Positions 21,697 to 29,481 of a stretch of 64,000 bases of DNA are shown piece by piece. Source of the DNA: Mesorhizobium sp. SARCC-RB16n (GTDB lineage: Bacteria; Pseudomonadota; Alphaproteobacteria; Rhizobiales; Rhizobiaceae); the NCBI RefSeq assembly GCF_008520305.1, contig NZ_ML703266.1:1-64000 (forward strand), read 5' to 3'. Under the pieces are notes generated by a model that was not told the DNA's origin, did not search any database, and saw only the letters and a program-made list of their open reading frames with translations. The stretch's first letter is position 1. Each line of letters starts with the position of its first letter. The translations under genes and the position numbers were made by a program.

Positions 21697-22974
21697 ATGA
21701 AAAAACTGACCGTCATGCTAGCTACTGTTGCGGGGCTGGCAATTTCCGCCGGGAGCGCGCTCGCCGACTCGACCCTGAAAATGGTCGAGGTGATCACCAG
21801 CCCGCCACGCACCGAATTCCTCAAAAAACAGATCGCCGAATTCGAGGCGGCCAATCCTGGCGTCAAGGTCGAGCTGGTCTCGCTGCCCTGGGGACAGGCG
21901 TTCGAAAAGTTCCTGACCATGGTGCAGGCCGGCGATACGCCTGACGTGGTCGAGATGCCAGAACGCTGGATGGGGCTTTACGCCAACAATGCCCAGCTCG
22001 AGGATCTCGGCCCCTACATGGCCAAGTGGGACGACGCCAAGACGCTCGGCGACCGCGCCAAGCAGTTCGGCTCGACGGTCAACAACACCCAGTTCATGAT
22101 CCCTTATGGATACTATGTGAACGCGCTTTTCTGGAACAAGAAGCTGTTCAAACAAGCTGGCCTCGATGGTCCGCCGGCGACGCTCGACGATTTCGTCGCC
22201 GATTCCAAGAAGATCTCCGCCATTCCCGGAAAATACGGCTACTGCCTGCGCGGCGGGCCGGGCGCCTTTAACGGCATGCACATGTTCATGAACATCGCCG
22301 CCGGCAAGGGTGGCTATTTCAACGAGGATGGGACCTCGACCATCAATGAAGAGGGCTCGGTCAAGGGGCTGCAGATGCTGGCCGACATGTACAAGAACGG
22401 CCTGGCGCCGAAGGATGCAGTGAGCTGGGGCTTCAATGAAACCGTCACCGGTTTCTATTCCGGCACTTGCGCCATGCTCAACCAGGATCCGGACGCGCTG
22501 CTCGGCATTGCCGACAAGATGAGCGCCGACGACTTCGCCGTGGCGCCGATGCCGGTCGGTCCGAGCGGCAAATCCTATCCGACACTGGGCTATGCAGGCT
22601 GGGCGATGTTCGCCAATTCACAGCACAAGGACGACGCCTGGAAGCTGATGGCGACGCTACTCTCGCCGAAGGACAATCTGGAATGGGCCAAGGAAGTCGG
22701 TGTCATCCCGATCCACAAGGGCGCCGACCAGGACGCCCACTTCAAGACCGAGCAGTTCAAGGGCTGGTTCACCGAGCTCAGCGACAGCTCCAAATATGAA
22801 ATGGTGACCCCTCCGACGCATCTGGAAAACCTCGGCAATTTCGTCGACCAGGTGGCCATCAAGAATTTCCAGGAAGTGCTGCTTGGCCAGAAGACGGCCA
22901 AGGACGTCGCCGACCAATGGGCTGCGTTCCTGACCAAAGAACAGCAGGACTGGATGGCTAAGAACAAGAAGTGA
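21697..22974 (+). CDS. ABC transporter substrate-binding protein (CUT1 sugar type)
   Basis: 425-residue periplasmic binding protein with a Sec signal (MKKLTVMLATVAGLAISAGSALA). The mature part has the family-1 layout: FLKKQIAEFEAANPGVKVELVSLPWGQAFEKFLTMVQAGDTPDVVEM, YVNALFWNKKLFKQAGLDGPPATLDDF and the late YPTLGYAGWAMFANSQHKDDAWKLM. GGGAG precedes the ATG at 21697; an in-frame ATG at 21682 is possible. It feeds the permeases and ATPase that follow. The ligand is unknown. Confidence 0.92.
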   Translation: MKKLTVMLATVAGLAISAGSALADSTLKMVEVITSPPRTEFLKKQIAEFEAANPGVKVELVSLPWGQAFEKFLTMVQAGDTPDVVEMPERWMGLYANNAQLEDLGPYMAKWDDAKTLGDRAKQFGSTVNNTQFMIPYGYYVNALFWNKKLFKQAGLDGPPATLDDFVADSKKISAIPGKYGYCLRGGPGAFNGMHMFMNIAAGKGGYFNEDGTSTINEEGSVKGLQMLADMYKNGLAPKDAVSWGFNETVTGFYSGTCAMLNQDPDALLGIADKMSADDFAVAPMPVGPSGKSYPTLGYAGWAMFANSQHKDDAWKLMATLLSPKDNLEWAKEVGVIPIHKGADQDAHFKTEQFKGWFTELSDSSKYEMVTPPTHLENLGNFVDQVAIKNFQEVLLGQKTAKDVADQWAAFLTKEQQDWMAKNKK

Positions 22975-22985
22975 GCACCTCTTTT

Positions 22986-23101
22986 CCTTCTCCCGTTTGC
23001 GGGGAGAAGGTGGCCCGACAGGGGCAGCGCTGAGTGCTGAGAAGCTGGCGCCGCCCCTCATCTGCCTGCCGGCATCTTCTCCCCGTGAAACGGGGAGAAG
23101 G
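22986..23101. repeat. RIME-like intergenic palindromic element
   Basis: A 116-bp element bounded by two hairpins built from CCTTCTCCC...GGGGAGAAGG (22986-23010) and CTTCTCCCCG...CGGGGAGAAG (23074-23101), with GC-rich sequence between. This is the form of the rhizobial intergenic mosaic element family (RIME). It sits inside the ABC operon between binding-protein and permease genes, where it could stabilise the 3' end of the upstream message. Confidence 0.75.
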
Positions 23102-23149
23102 ACGCTGTCGCCAATCCCGGCGCCCCTCCAGGAGACGATCCAGCACGCC

Positions 23150-24073
23150 ATGACCTATGCCGTATCCGAAATTCGATCCGCAGAGCGGCCGCGAAAGAAG
23201 CGGCTCTCCTACGCGACGATCGAGCCTTGGCTCTATCTCAGCCCGGCGATCATCCTGCTGGTCGTGGTGCTGCTCGTGCCGCTGGTGATCGGCATCAGCT
23301 ACTCCTTCCGCAAATTCTCTGCCTTCAAGTCGGAATATGTCGGGCTCGGGCAGTATCAGGCGATGCTGTCGGACCAGGTGCTGGGCCAGGCGCTGGTCAA
23401 CACGTTGTGGTGGACGGTCGCCAGCCTGTTCTTCCAGTTTTTCCTCGGCCTTGGCCTGGCGCTGCTGCTCGACAAGCCTTTCCCAGGCCGCAAGGCGGTG
23501 CAGGCACTGGTCTTCCTGCCCTGGGCGGTGCCGTCCTTCCTGTCGGGGCTGACCTGGGCCTGGCTGTTCAACCCGATCGTTGGCCCGCTGCCGCACTGGC
23601 TCTTTGCGCTGGGGTTGAAAGCCGAACCGACCAACGTGCTGTCCGATCCTGCCACCGCCATGTGGGGGCCGATCATCGCCAATGTCTGGTTCGGCATTCC
23701 GTTCTTCGCTATCACGCTGCTGGCGGCGCTGAAGTCGATCCCGTCGGAACTGCATGAGGCGGCGGCGATCGACGGCGCTTCGCCATGGCAACGCTTCACC
23801 AAAGTGACGCTGCCGTTCCTGGCGCCGACCATCGCCATCACCGTGATGTTGCGCACGATCTGGATCGCCACTTTCGCCGACCTGATCTTCGTCATGACCG
23901 AGGGCGGACCGGCCGGCTCGACCAACACGGTGCCGGTCTACATCTATGTCAGCGCCTTCAAATCGCTGGACAAGGGCTATGCCTCGGCTGTGGCCGTGCT
24001 GCTGCTCGTCCTGCTCATCGCCTATGCGATCGTGCTGATCGCCATCCGTCGCTCGCTTGTGAGGCACGTCTGA
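23150..24073 (+). CDS. ABC transporter permease (MalF type)
   Basis: 307-residue inner-membrane permease with six predicted transmembrane segments. The cytoplasmic EAA loop is EAAAIDGASPWQRFTKVTLPFLAPT, the contact to the ATPase. The ATG at 23150 was chosen because it begins a normal N-terminus (MTYAVSEIRSAERPRKKR); the frame is open upstream into the repeat element. AGGAGA lies 16-21 bases upstream. Its TGA overlaps the ATG of the next permease. Confidence 0.93.
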   Translation: MTYAVSEIRSAERPRKKRLSYATIEPWLYLSPAIILLVVVLLVPLVIGISYSFRKFSAFKSEYVGLGQYQAMLSDQVLGQALVNTLWWTVASLFFQFFLGLGLALLLDKPFPGRKAVQALVFLPWAVPSFLSGLTWAWLFNPIVGPLPHWLFALGLKAEPTNVLSDPATAMWGPIIANVWFGIPFFAITLLAALKSIPSELHEAAAIDGASPWQRFTKVTLPFLAPTIAITVMLRTIWIATFADLIFVMTEGGPAGSTNTVPVYIYVSAFKSLDKGYASAVAVLLLVLLIAYAIVLIAIRRSLVRHV

Positions 24074-24921
24074 TGATCGCGGGACGCTCAGCCTCACAGC
24101 GCTTGTTCGGCGGCATCGGCCTTTACGCCGCGATCGCGGTCTATGTGGTCTTCGCTCTGTTCCCGATCTACTGGACATTGAAGATTTCGGTCACGCCGGA
24201 GCGGCTGCTCTATTCCGAAGGCATTACCTTCTGGCCGTCGCATATGACGTTGCAGAATTTCGTCACCGTGCTCGAGGCCACCGATTTTCCACGCTATTTC
24301 CTCAACAGCGTCATCGTCTCGGTGTCGACGGCTGCCCTGGTGACGGTCATCGCCACGCTTGCCGGCTACGCCATGTCGCGTTTCGCCTTTCGCGGCAAGG
24401 CTGCACTGGCTCTCATGTTGCTGCTGACCCAGACCTTTCCGCTGGTGATGGTCATTCCGCCGATCTATCGCGTGATGGGTCAGATCGGCCTGATCAACAG
24501 CCTGACAGGGCTGATCATCATCTACACCGCCTTCAACACCGCCTTCGCCACCTTCCTGATGCAGTCCTTCTTCGACGGCATCCCGAAGGATTTGGAAGAG
24601 GCGGCGATGATAGACGGCTGTACCCGCGCGCAGGCGATGCGCCGGGTGATCGTGCCGCTGACGCTGCCCGGCATGGGCGCGACGCTGGGCTTCGTCTTCA
24701 CCGCCGCCTGGAGCGAGCTTCTGTTTGCGCTGATGCTGATTTCCAGCGACGACCAGAAGACCTTTGCCGTCGGCCTGCTTACCTTCATCGGCAAGTTCGC
24801 CGTCGACTGGGGGCAGATGATGGCGGCGTCCATCCTGGCGCTGATCCCGGTCTGCATCTTCTTCGCCTTCCTGCAACGCTATCTCGTCACCGGCCTGACC
24901 GCCGGCGCCGTCAAAGGATAG
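24073..24921 (+). CDS. ABC transporter permease (MalG type)
   Basis: 282-residue second permease with six predicted membrane segments, starting MIAGRSASQRLFGGIGLY. The EAA loop reads EEAAMIDGCTRAQAMRRVIVPLTLPG. It overlaps the preceding permease stop by three bases and is followed after four bases by the ATPase gene, so the transporter genes are tightly coupled. Confidence 0.93.
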   Translation: MIAGRSASQRLFGGIGLYAAIAVYVVFALFPIYWTLKISVTPERLLYSEGITFWPSHMTLQNFVTVLEATDFPRYFLNSVIVSVSTAALVTVIATLAGYAMSRFAFRGKAALALMLLLTQTFPLVMVIPPIYRVMGQIGLINSLTGLIIIYTAFNTAFATFLMQSFFDGIPKDLEEAAMIDGCTRAQAMRRVIVPLTLPGMGATLGFVFTAAWSELLFALMLISSDDQKTFAVGLLTFIGKFAVDWGQMMAASILALIPVCIFFAFLQRYLVTGLTAGAVKG

Positions 24922-24925
24922 ATCG

Positions 24926-25993
24926 ATGGCTTCTGTTACACTTGATAAAGTCCGCAAGGATTATGGCGCCGTGCGCGTCCTGCACGCGGTCGACCTGGAG
25001 ATCGCCGATGGCGAGTTCGTCGTCCTGGTCGGGCCGTCCGGCTGCGGCAAGTCCACGCTTTTGCGCATGATCGCCGGGCTCGAGGAAGCCTCGGGCGGCG
25101 AGATACGTATCGGCGAGCGGGTGGTCAACGATGTTGCGCCCAAGGACCGCGACATCGCCATGGTGTTCCAGTCCTATGCGCTCTATCCGCATATGGACGT
25201 GTCGAAGAACATGGGCTTCAGCCTGATGCTGAAGAAGGCCGAGAAACCGGCGATCGATGCTCGCGTGGATGGCGCTGCCAAGCGTCTGGGGCTCGATACG
25301 TTCCTTCAACGCCTGCCCAGGCAATTGTCCGGCGGCCAGCGCCAGCGTGTCGCCATGGGCCGCGCCATCGTGCGCGATCCGAAAGTCTTCCTGTTCGACG
25401 AGCCGCTGTCGAATCTCGACGCCAAGCTGCGCGTCCATATGCGCGCCGAGATCAAGGCGCTGCACCAGCAGTTGAAGACCACTTCAGTCTACGTCACCCA
25501 CGACCAGATCGAGGCGATGACCATGGCCGACCGCATCGTCGTCATGCATGACGGGTTGATCCAGCAGGTCGGCGCGCCGCTCGATCTCTATGATCGTCCG
25601 GCCAACATGTTCGTCGCCGGCTTCATCGGTTCACCGGGCATGAATTTCCTGCCGGCGACGGTGGAGAAGGGCGGCACGGTGGAAGCCGTGTTGTCCGATG
25701 GCCAGAAGCTTCGGCTGCCGGACGGCCTGCCGCTCAGGGACGGTGACGTCATCACCGTCGGCCTGCGGCCCGAGCATATAAGGCTGGCCGATGACGGCGC
25801 CCTGCAAGGCGAAGTGGGAGTGGTGGAGCCGCTCGGCCTGTCGACGCAATTCTATGTCAAACTGGCCGGCCAGCAGCTTTGCGTCTTTGCCATGGGCCGC
25901 GCCGGCGTGAAGTCCGGCGACATGGTGCGGCTGTCGGCCGATCCGGCGGCGCTGCATCTGTTTGACAAGGAAAGTGGCGACCGCATCGGGTGA
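24926..25993 (+). CDS. ABC transporter ATP-binding protein (UgpC/MalK type)
   Basis: 355-residue ATPase of the CUT1 importers. Walker A GPSGCGKST, Q-loop MVFQSYALYPHMDV, signature LSGGQRQRVAMGRAIV, Walker B VFLFDEPLSNLDAKLR and the H-loop VTHDQIEAMTMADR are all intact. A C-terminal regulatory TOBE region follows from about residue 235. It completes the importer with the binding protein and two permeases. A strong bidirectional terminator follows at 26024. Confidence 0.94.
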   Translation: MASVTLDKVRKDYGAVRVLHAVDLEIADGEFVVLVGPSGCGKSTLLRMIAGLEEASGGEIRIGERVVNDVAPKDRDIAMVFQSYALYPHMDVSKNMGFSLMLKKAEKPAIDARVDGAAKRLGLDTFLQRLPRQLSGGQRQRVAMGRAIVRDPKVFLFDEPLSNLDAKLRVHMRAEIKALHQQLKTTSVYVTHDQIEAMTMADRIVVMHDGLIQQVGAPLDLYDRPANMFVAGFIGSPGMNFLPATVEKGGTVEAVLSDGQKLRLPDGLPLRDGDVITVGLRPEHIRLADDGALQGEVGVVEPLGLSTQFYVKLAGQQLCVFAMGRAGVKSGDMVRLSADPAALHLFDKESGDRIG

Positions 25994-26023
25994 GGCAACT
26001 CAGCCCCGTAGCCATCTGCTTTC

Positions 26024-26064
26024 GCAAACAAAAACGCCGCCCGATGGGCGGCGTTTTTGTTTGC
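26024..26064. terminator. bidirectional rho-independent terminator
   Basis: A perfect 19-bp inverted repeat (26024-26042 with 26046-26064) around a 3-nt centre, GC core with A5 and T5 flanks, works on both strands. It separates the ABC operon from convergent rpmG. Confidence 0.93.
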
Positions 26065-26079
26065 AGAAGGAAACCCAGA

Positions 26080-26247
26080 TTACTTGATCTTGGTTTCCTT
26101 GAATTCGACGTGCTTCTTGGCGACCGGGTCGTACTTGCGGAACGACAGCTTGTCGGTCTTGGTCCGGCTGTTCTTGCTGGTGACGTAGAAGAAACCGGTG
26201 TCGGCGGTCGACAGAAGCTTGATCTTGATGTTTGCGGCTTTGGCCAT
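26080..26247 (-). CDS. rpmG: 50S ribosomal protein L33
   Basis: 55-residue basic ribosomal protein, too short for many ORF filters. The protein begins [20 protein letters not shown] and ends ETKIK, with [14 protein letters not shown] and [16 protein letters not shown] as L33 signatures. It lacks the CxxC zinc pairs, so it is the zinc-free form. In related genomes it lies near pleD; here the monooxygenase/ABC block lies between pleD and rpmG. Confidence 0.96.
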   Translation of the reverse strand: MAKAANIKIKLLSTADTGFFYVTSKNSRTKTDKLSFRKYDPVAKKHVEFKETKIK

Positions 26248-26402
26248 GATCTCAGTCCGTTATGTTCGTGGAGTTTTGGCCGCTGGAGCACGGGGAAAAC
26301 ACCCGGACGCGGGAAACTTGGCGCGACACTTAAAGAACGTGCCTGGAAAGTCAAGCCCAGCGGACCTCATGTGGCCCGCCCAAGCTGCCCAATATGCATA
26401 AA

Positions 26403-26861
26403 TCAGGCGGTTTCCACCTCTGATACCGCAACCTTCTTCCAGTCTCCGGTCGTGTTCCACCAGCGATTCGGATTGGCGCGGTCGTCCAGACCCTTGGAGC
26501 GGCTGGCAAGGATCGGCTGGATGCGGATCACCGGCTCCTGATAGGAATGCGCCTGGAAAATCGCCTCGACGACGCGGGCCGCCAGCGCCTGGTCATCCGG
26601 CAATTCGAATGAAACCTCAACCGTGCCCGGGCGGCGGCGCAATTCAGTCTCGGCGCCCGCCGCGGCCCCATCAAGCGGCCTGTAGCGTTCGATGCCATGC
26701 GCCGACTGATACGCATTGCGGTCATACTTGCCCATTGCAAGCGGTGCGATCGCCACCACCGCGTCCATGATGCGGTCGACGTCGGCGGCCGGAGCCTGGA
26801 AGCTGACGAGCAGCAGGAGCGTCATTCGCAGCGAAGTGGTTTCAAAGCCGCTGTCGATCAT
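26403..26861 (-). CDS. small NIF3/CutA-like fold protein, function unknown
   Basis: 152-residue protein starting at ATG 26861 with GAGGA seven bases upstream (an internal ATG at 26825 is the alternative). The middle, MDAVVAIAPLAMGKYDRNAYQSAHGIERYRPLDGA, with a later VEVSFELPDDQALAARVVEAIFQAHSYQEPVIRI, resembles the small alpha/beta domain shared by CutA and the insert of NIF3-type proteins; similar ORFs are sometimes labelled RtxA-like. No catalytic residues can be named. It stands alone between rpmG and the MFS gene. Confidence 0.6.
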   Translation of the reverse strand: MIDSGFETTSLRMTLLLLVSFQAPAADVDRIMDAVVAIAPLAMGKYDRNAYQSAHGIERYRPLDGAAAGAETELRRRPGTVEVSFELPDDQALAARVVEAIFQAHSYQEPVIRIQPILASRSKGLDDRANPNRWWNTTGDWKKVAVSEVETA

Positions 26862-26972
26862 CGGGGTGTCCTCGGTTCAGGTGTTTTAGGACACCCTTTT
26901 AACCGGTGGCTGCTGACACGGTTCTGTCAGCAGCCTGCCGCTGCACGGTCCCGACAAACGACTGGTCGGGCT

Positions 26973-28151
26973 CTACAGGACGATCTTGCGGACGAGCCTG
27001 AAGCAGACCAGGGCGATGTAGGCTGCGAAGAACACGCCGAGCGACCAGCCGAAACCGGAAGGCCCGAAACTATCCATGCCGATGCCGATCGCCTGCGGCC
27101 CAAGCACCATGCCGACGCCATAGCACAGCACGAAAGCGGCGTTGGCCGACGCCAGTTCGTGGCCGGAGAGCTGCGAACCGAGATGGGCGAGGCCGATCGT
27201 GTACATGGCCGCGACGACACCGCCCCAGACGAAAAGCAGGGCGGCCATCGAGTGCCAGTTCGCGGCAAAGAACGGCATGAATATCGTGCCGGCCAGACCG
27301 ACCGTGGCGCAGGCAAGCAACAGATAGCGCCGGTCCGAGACGCGGTCGCTGATCATGCCAATCGGGATCTGCAGCAGCACATTGCCAAGGCCGATCATGG
27401 TCAGCAGCAGTGCCGCATCGGCTTCGGAGTAACCGATCCGGTTGCCATAGACGGGAAACAGCGCGAAGCCGCCGGTCTCGACCGCCCCGAACACCAGCAC
27501 GGCGAAAGTCGCGGTTGGCACCAGCCAGATGTAGCGCAGGAAGTGACTGGTTTCACTGTCAGCCACGATGGCGGGGCTTTCGTTGCGCGCGGCCAGCACC
27601 GGTATGGCGGCCAGCGTCACCAGGGCGATGATGACGCCGAACGGCCTGAAGCCGGAACTGCCGAGATGAGCGAACAGCCACGGCCCCGCGGCAAAGCCGA
27701 GCGACAGGACGGTGGCGTAGATGCCGAGGACAAGGCCGCGGCGGTGCGGCGGCGCCGACGTGCTGATCCAGAATTCGGACAGGATGAACAGCACGGTCAG
27801 CGCGACGTGCAGCACGATGCGCAGCGGGAACCACATCCAGAAATCAGGCGCGAAATGGAAACCGACGAAGGCCAGCGCGCCGGCGGCGATCATGGCGATC
27901 ATCGTCCAGGCGACGCCAAAGCGCATGGCAAGCGGCGTGGCGAGCGGCGCCCCAGCGATCGAGGCCAGGCCGGCGACGGCCGTGTTGAGGCCGATCATCG
28001 AAGCAGAATGGCCGCGTGTTTCCAGGATGACGCTGAGCAGCGGCATGCCGAGGCCGATGGCAATGCCGACGACGCTGATCGACGAGATCGCCGCCACCAT
28101 CGGCAGCCAGTGTACGCGTTCGTCGCCCTGTGGTTGGGTATCGACCGTCAT
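26973..28151 (-). CDS. MFS transporter
   Basis: 392-residue major-facilitator protein with twelve predicted hydrophobic segments. Family features are the loop 2-3 motif region APLATPLAMRFGVAWT, the polar stretch APPHRRGLVLGIYATVLSLGFAAGPWLF after segment 4-5 and the second-half counterpart GMISDRVSDRRYLLL. The ATG at 28151 (MTVDTQPQG) was chosen; the open frame further upstream runs into a dispersed repeat. Substrate unknown. Confidence 0.88.
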   Translation of the reverse strand: MTVDTQPQGDERVHWLPMVAAISSISVVGIAIGLGMPLLSVILETRGHSASMIGLNTAVAGLASIAGAPLATPLAMRFGVAWTMIAMIAAGALAFVGFHFAPDFWMWFPLRIVLHVALTVLFILSEFWISTSAPPHRRGLVLGIYATVLSLGFAAGPWLFAHLGSSGFRPFGVIIALVTLAAIPVLAARNESPAIVADSETSHFLRYIWLVPTATFAVLVFGAVETGGFALFPVYGNRIGYSEADAALLLTMIGLGNVLLQIPIGMISDRVSDRRYLLLACATVGLAGTIFMPFFAANWHSMAALLFVWGGVVAAMYTIGLAHLGSQLSGHELASANAAFVLCYGVGMVLGPQAIGIGMDSFGPSGFGWSLGVFFAAYIALVCFRLVRKIVL

Positions 28152-28183
28152 GAGATGCTGAATACTCTGTCTGTTTGATCTTA

Positions 28184-28231
28184 CGCAATTCCGGACGGAA
28201 AACCGCGTCACACTTTTCCTGGAATTGCTCT
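28184..28231. repeat. dispersed palindromic repeat, copy B
   Basis: Same element as at 14543 and 44075 in inverse orientation: GCAATTCCGGACGGAAAA, then TTTTCCTGGAATTGC. It lies between the MFS and NUDIX genes, touching the stop codon of the latter. The arms are imperfect here (CCGGACGG against CCTGG). Confidence 0.85.
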
Positions 28232-28970
28232 AGAGAAGTTCGCGGGTGAAGCGGTTGCGGACAAGCCGGTAGAAGGGGACGGCGCCGCCCGGACGCAGCA
28301 GCGGATCGTGAGCGAGCCGCTTTTCCAGCTCGTCCAGGATCATTCGGGTGATGTCGGGGATGTCAGCCTGCTTGGCCTTGGCGAGCGGCAGCCAGACCAG
28401 TTCCTCCAGTTCGTTGGTCGGGCCGCCATCGGGCAATTCGATGGCGACGTCGCCACGCCAGGCGCTGAAGAAGCGAGTATCGAAGCGGCGCACCCGGTTC
28501 GGCGGCGTGATGGCACGCGCGACGAAGCGCAACGCCTCCAGCGACGGTGCCACGCCATGTTCGACGAAGCCCTGCCAGTCGCGCCTGGTCGTGGCAAAGG
28601 CGCTTTTGCGGCCGATCAGCAGGCCGGCTTCCTCATAGGTCTCGCGGACCGCCGACAAGGCGATGGCACGGGCGCGGGCGTGGCTGGTGCGACCGGGGCC
28701 GGCCGTCAGCTTGGCTTCTTCGTGCTGGTTCAGTGCGGTTGCCGTCGGGATGCGGCTGTCGGCAGGGTCGGTGCGGCCGCCCGGGAAAACGAATTTCCCT
28801 GGCATGAAGGCGTGCGCGGCGTGGCGGCGTCCCATCAGCACCAGGACGTCGTCGCCCTTGCGGTCGAGCAGGATGAGTGTCGCGGCGTCACGCGGACGCA
28901 GGGGGCGGCCGCCATGCGTGGCAAGACCCTTGTCGAGCTTGTCGGCATCCGTCTTGGTCATTGCTTCCAT
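28230..28970 (-). CDS. NUDIX hydrolase
   Basis: 246-residue NUDIX-fold protein. The NUDIX box is interrupted or atypical: FPGGRTDPADS is followed about 35 residues later by ALSAVRETYEEAGLLIG, which carries the catalytic RETYEEAG core. The insert is normal for the longer NUDT19-like bacterial subgroup, whose members may hydrolyse CoA or nucleotide diphosphates. Start is ATG 28970 or 28961. The order MFS - NUDIX - DUF983 - rnr - topA is conserved in rhizobia. Confidence 0.87.
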   Translation of the reverse strand: MEAMTKTDADKLDKGLATHGGRPLRPRDAATLILLDRKGDDVLVLMGRRHAAHAFMPGKFVFPGGRTDPADSRIPTATALNQHEEAKLTAGPGRTSHARARAIALSAVRETYEEAGLLIGRKSAFATTRRDWQGFVEHGVAPSLEALRFVARAITPPNRVRRFDTRFFSAWRGDVAIELPDGGPTNELEELVWLPLAKAKQADIPDITRMILDELEKRLAHDPLLRPGGAVPFYRLVRNRFTRELL

Positions 28971-29043
28971 GCGCAGGACCTAGCGGAAACTTCTTGCATG
29001 CGAAAGTGGCCTTAACGATTGGCATGTTGCTCCAGCCAACACC

Positions 29044-29481
29044 TCAGGCCCCGGGACGCGGCTCGATCACATCCTTTTCGCCACCAAATCCGTGCATATA
29101 GAACGCCCATTGCAATCCGATGACGGCGCCTTTGACAGGCTGCAGCAACGCGACCGACAGAAGGATGGTCAAGGGCACCCAGATGAGGATGTGCTGCCAA
29201 GTGGAGAGCGTCGAGGTCGCCTCGACACCCATGAAGGCGCCGAGCACGATATGGCCGACGATGACGATGACCAGATAGGCGGGCAGATCGTCGGCGCGAT
29301 GGTGATGAATCTCCTCGCCGCAGACGCTGCAGGTCTCGACGGTCTTGGTGAAGCCGCGGAAAAGCTTGCCTTCGCCGCAATTCGGGCAGCGGCCCAAGAG
29401 GCCGCGCTTCATCGCCGTCCACAATGGGCGGGCAATCCGGCCCGAGTGATGTTCGCCGCCAAAAACCTGTTGTTCCATCAT
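29044..29481 (-). CDS. DUF983 membrane protein with zinc ribbon
   Basis: 145-residue protein: a cytoplasmic N-terminus with a zinc ribbon (CPNCGEGKLFRGFTKTVETCSVCGEEIHHHRADD) followed by two predicted membrane helices (AYLVIVIVGHIVLGAFMGV and ILIWVPLTILLSVALLQPVKG). This is the DUF983 layout. The start overlaps the rnr stop by four bases, so it is coupled to rnr. Function unknown. Confidence 0.88.
   Translation of the reverse strand: MMEQQVFGGEHHSGRIARPLWTAMKRGLLGRCPNCGEGKLFRGFTKTVETCSVCGEEIHHHRADDLPAYLVIVIVGHIVLGAFMGVEATSTLSTWQHILIWVPLTILLSVALLQPVKGAVIGLQWAFYMHGFGGEKDVIEPRPGA

Noticed and set aside
26697-28178. 493-residue open frame antisense to the MFS gene
   Set aside because: Hydrophilic shadow of a membrane-protein gene; the minus strand has twelve membrane segments.
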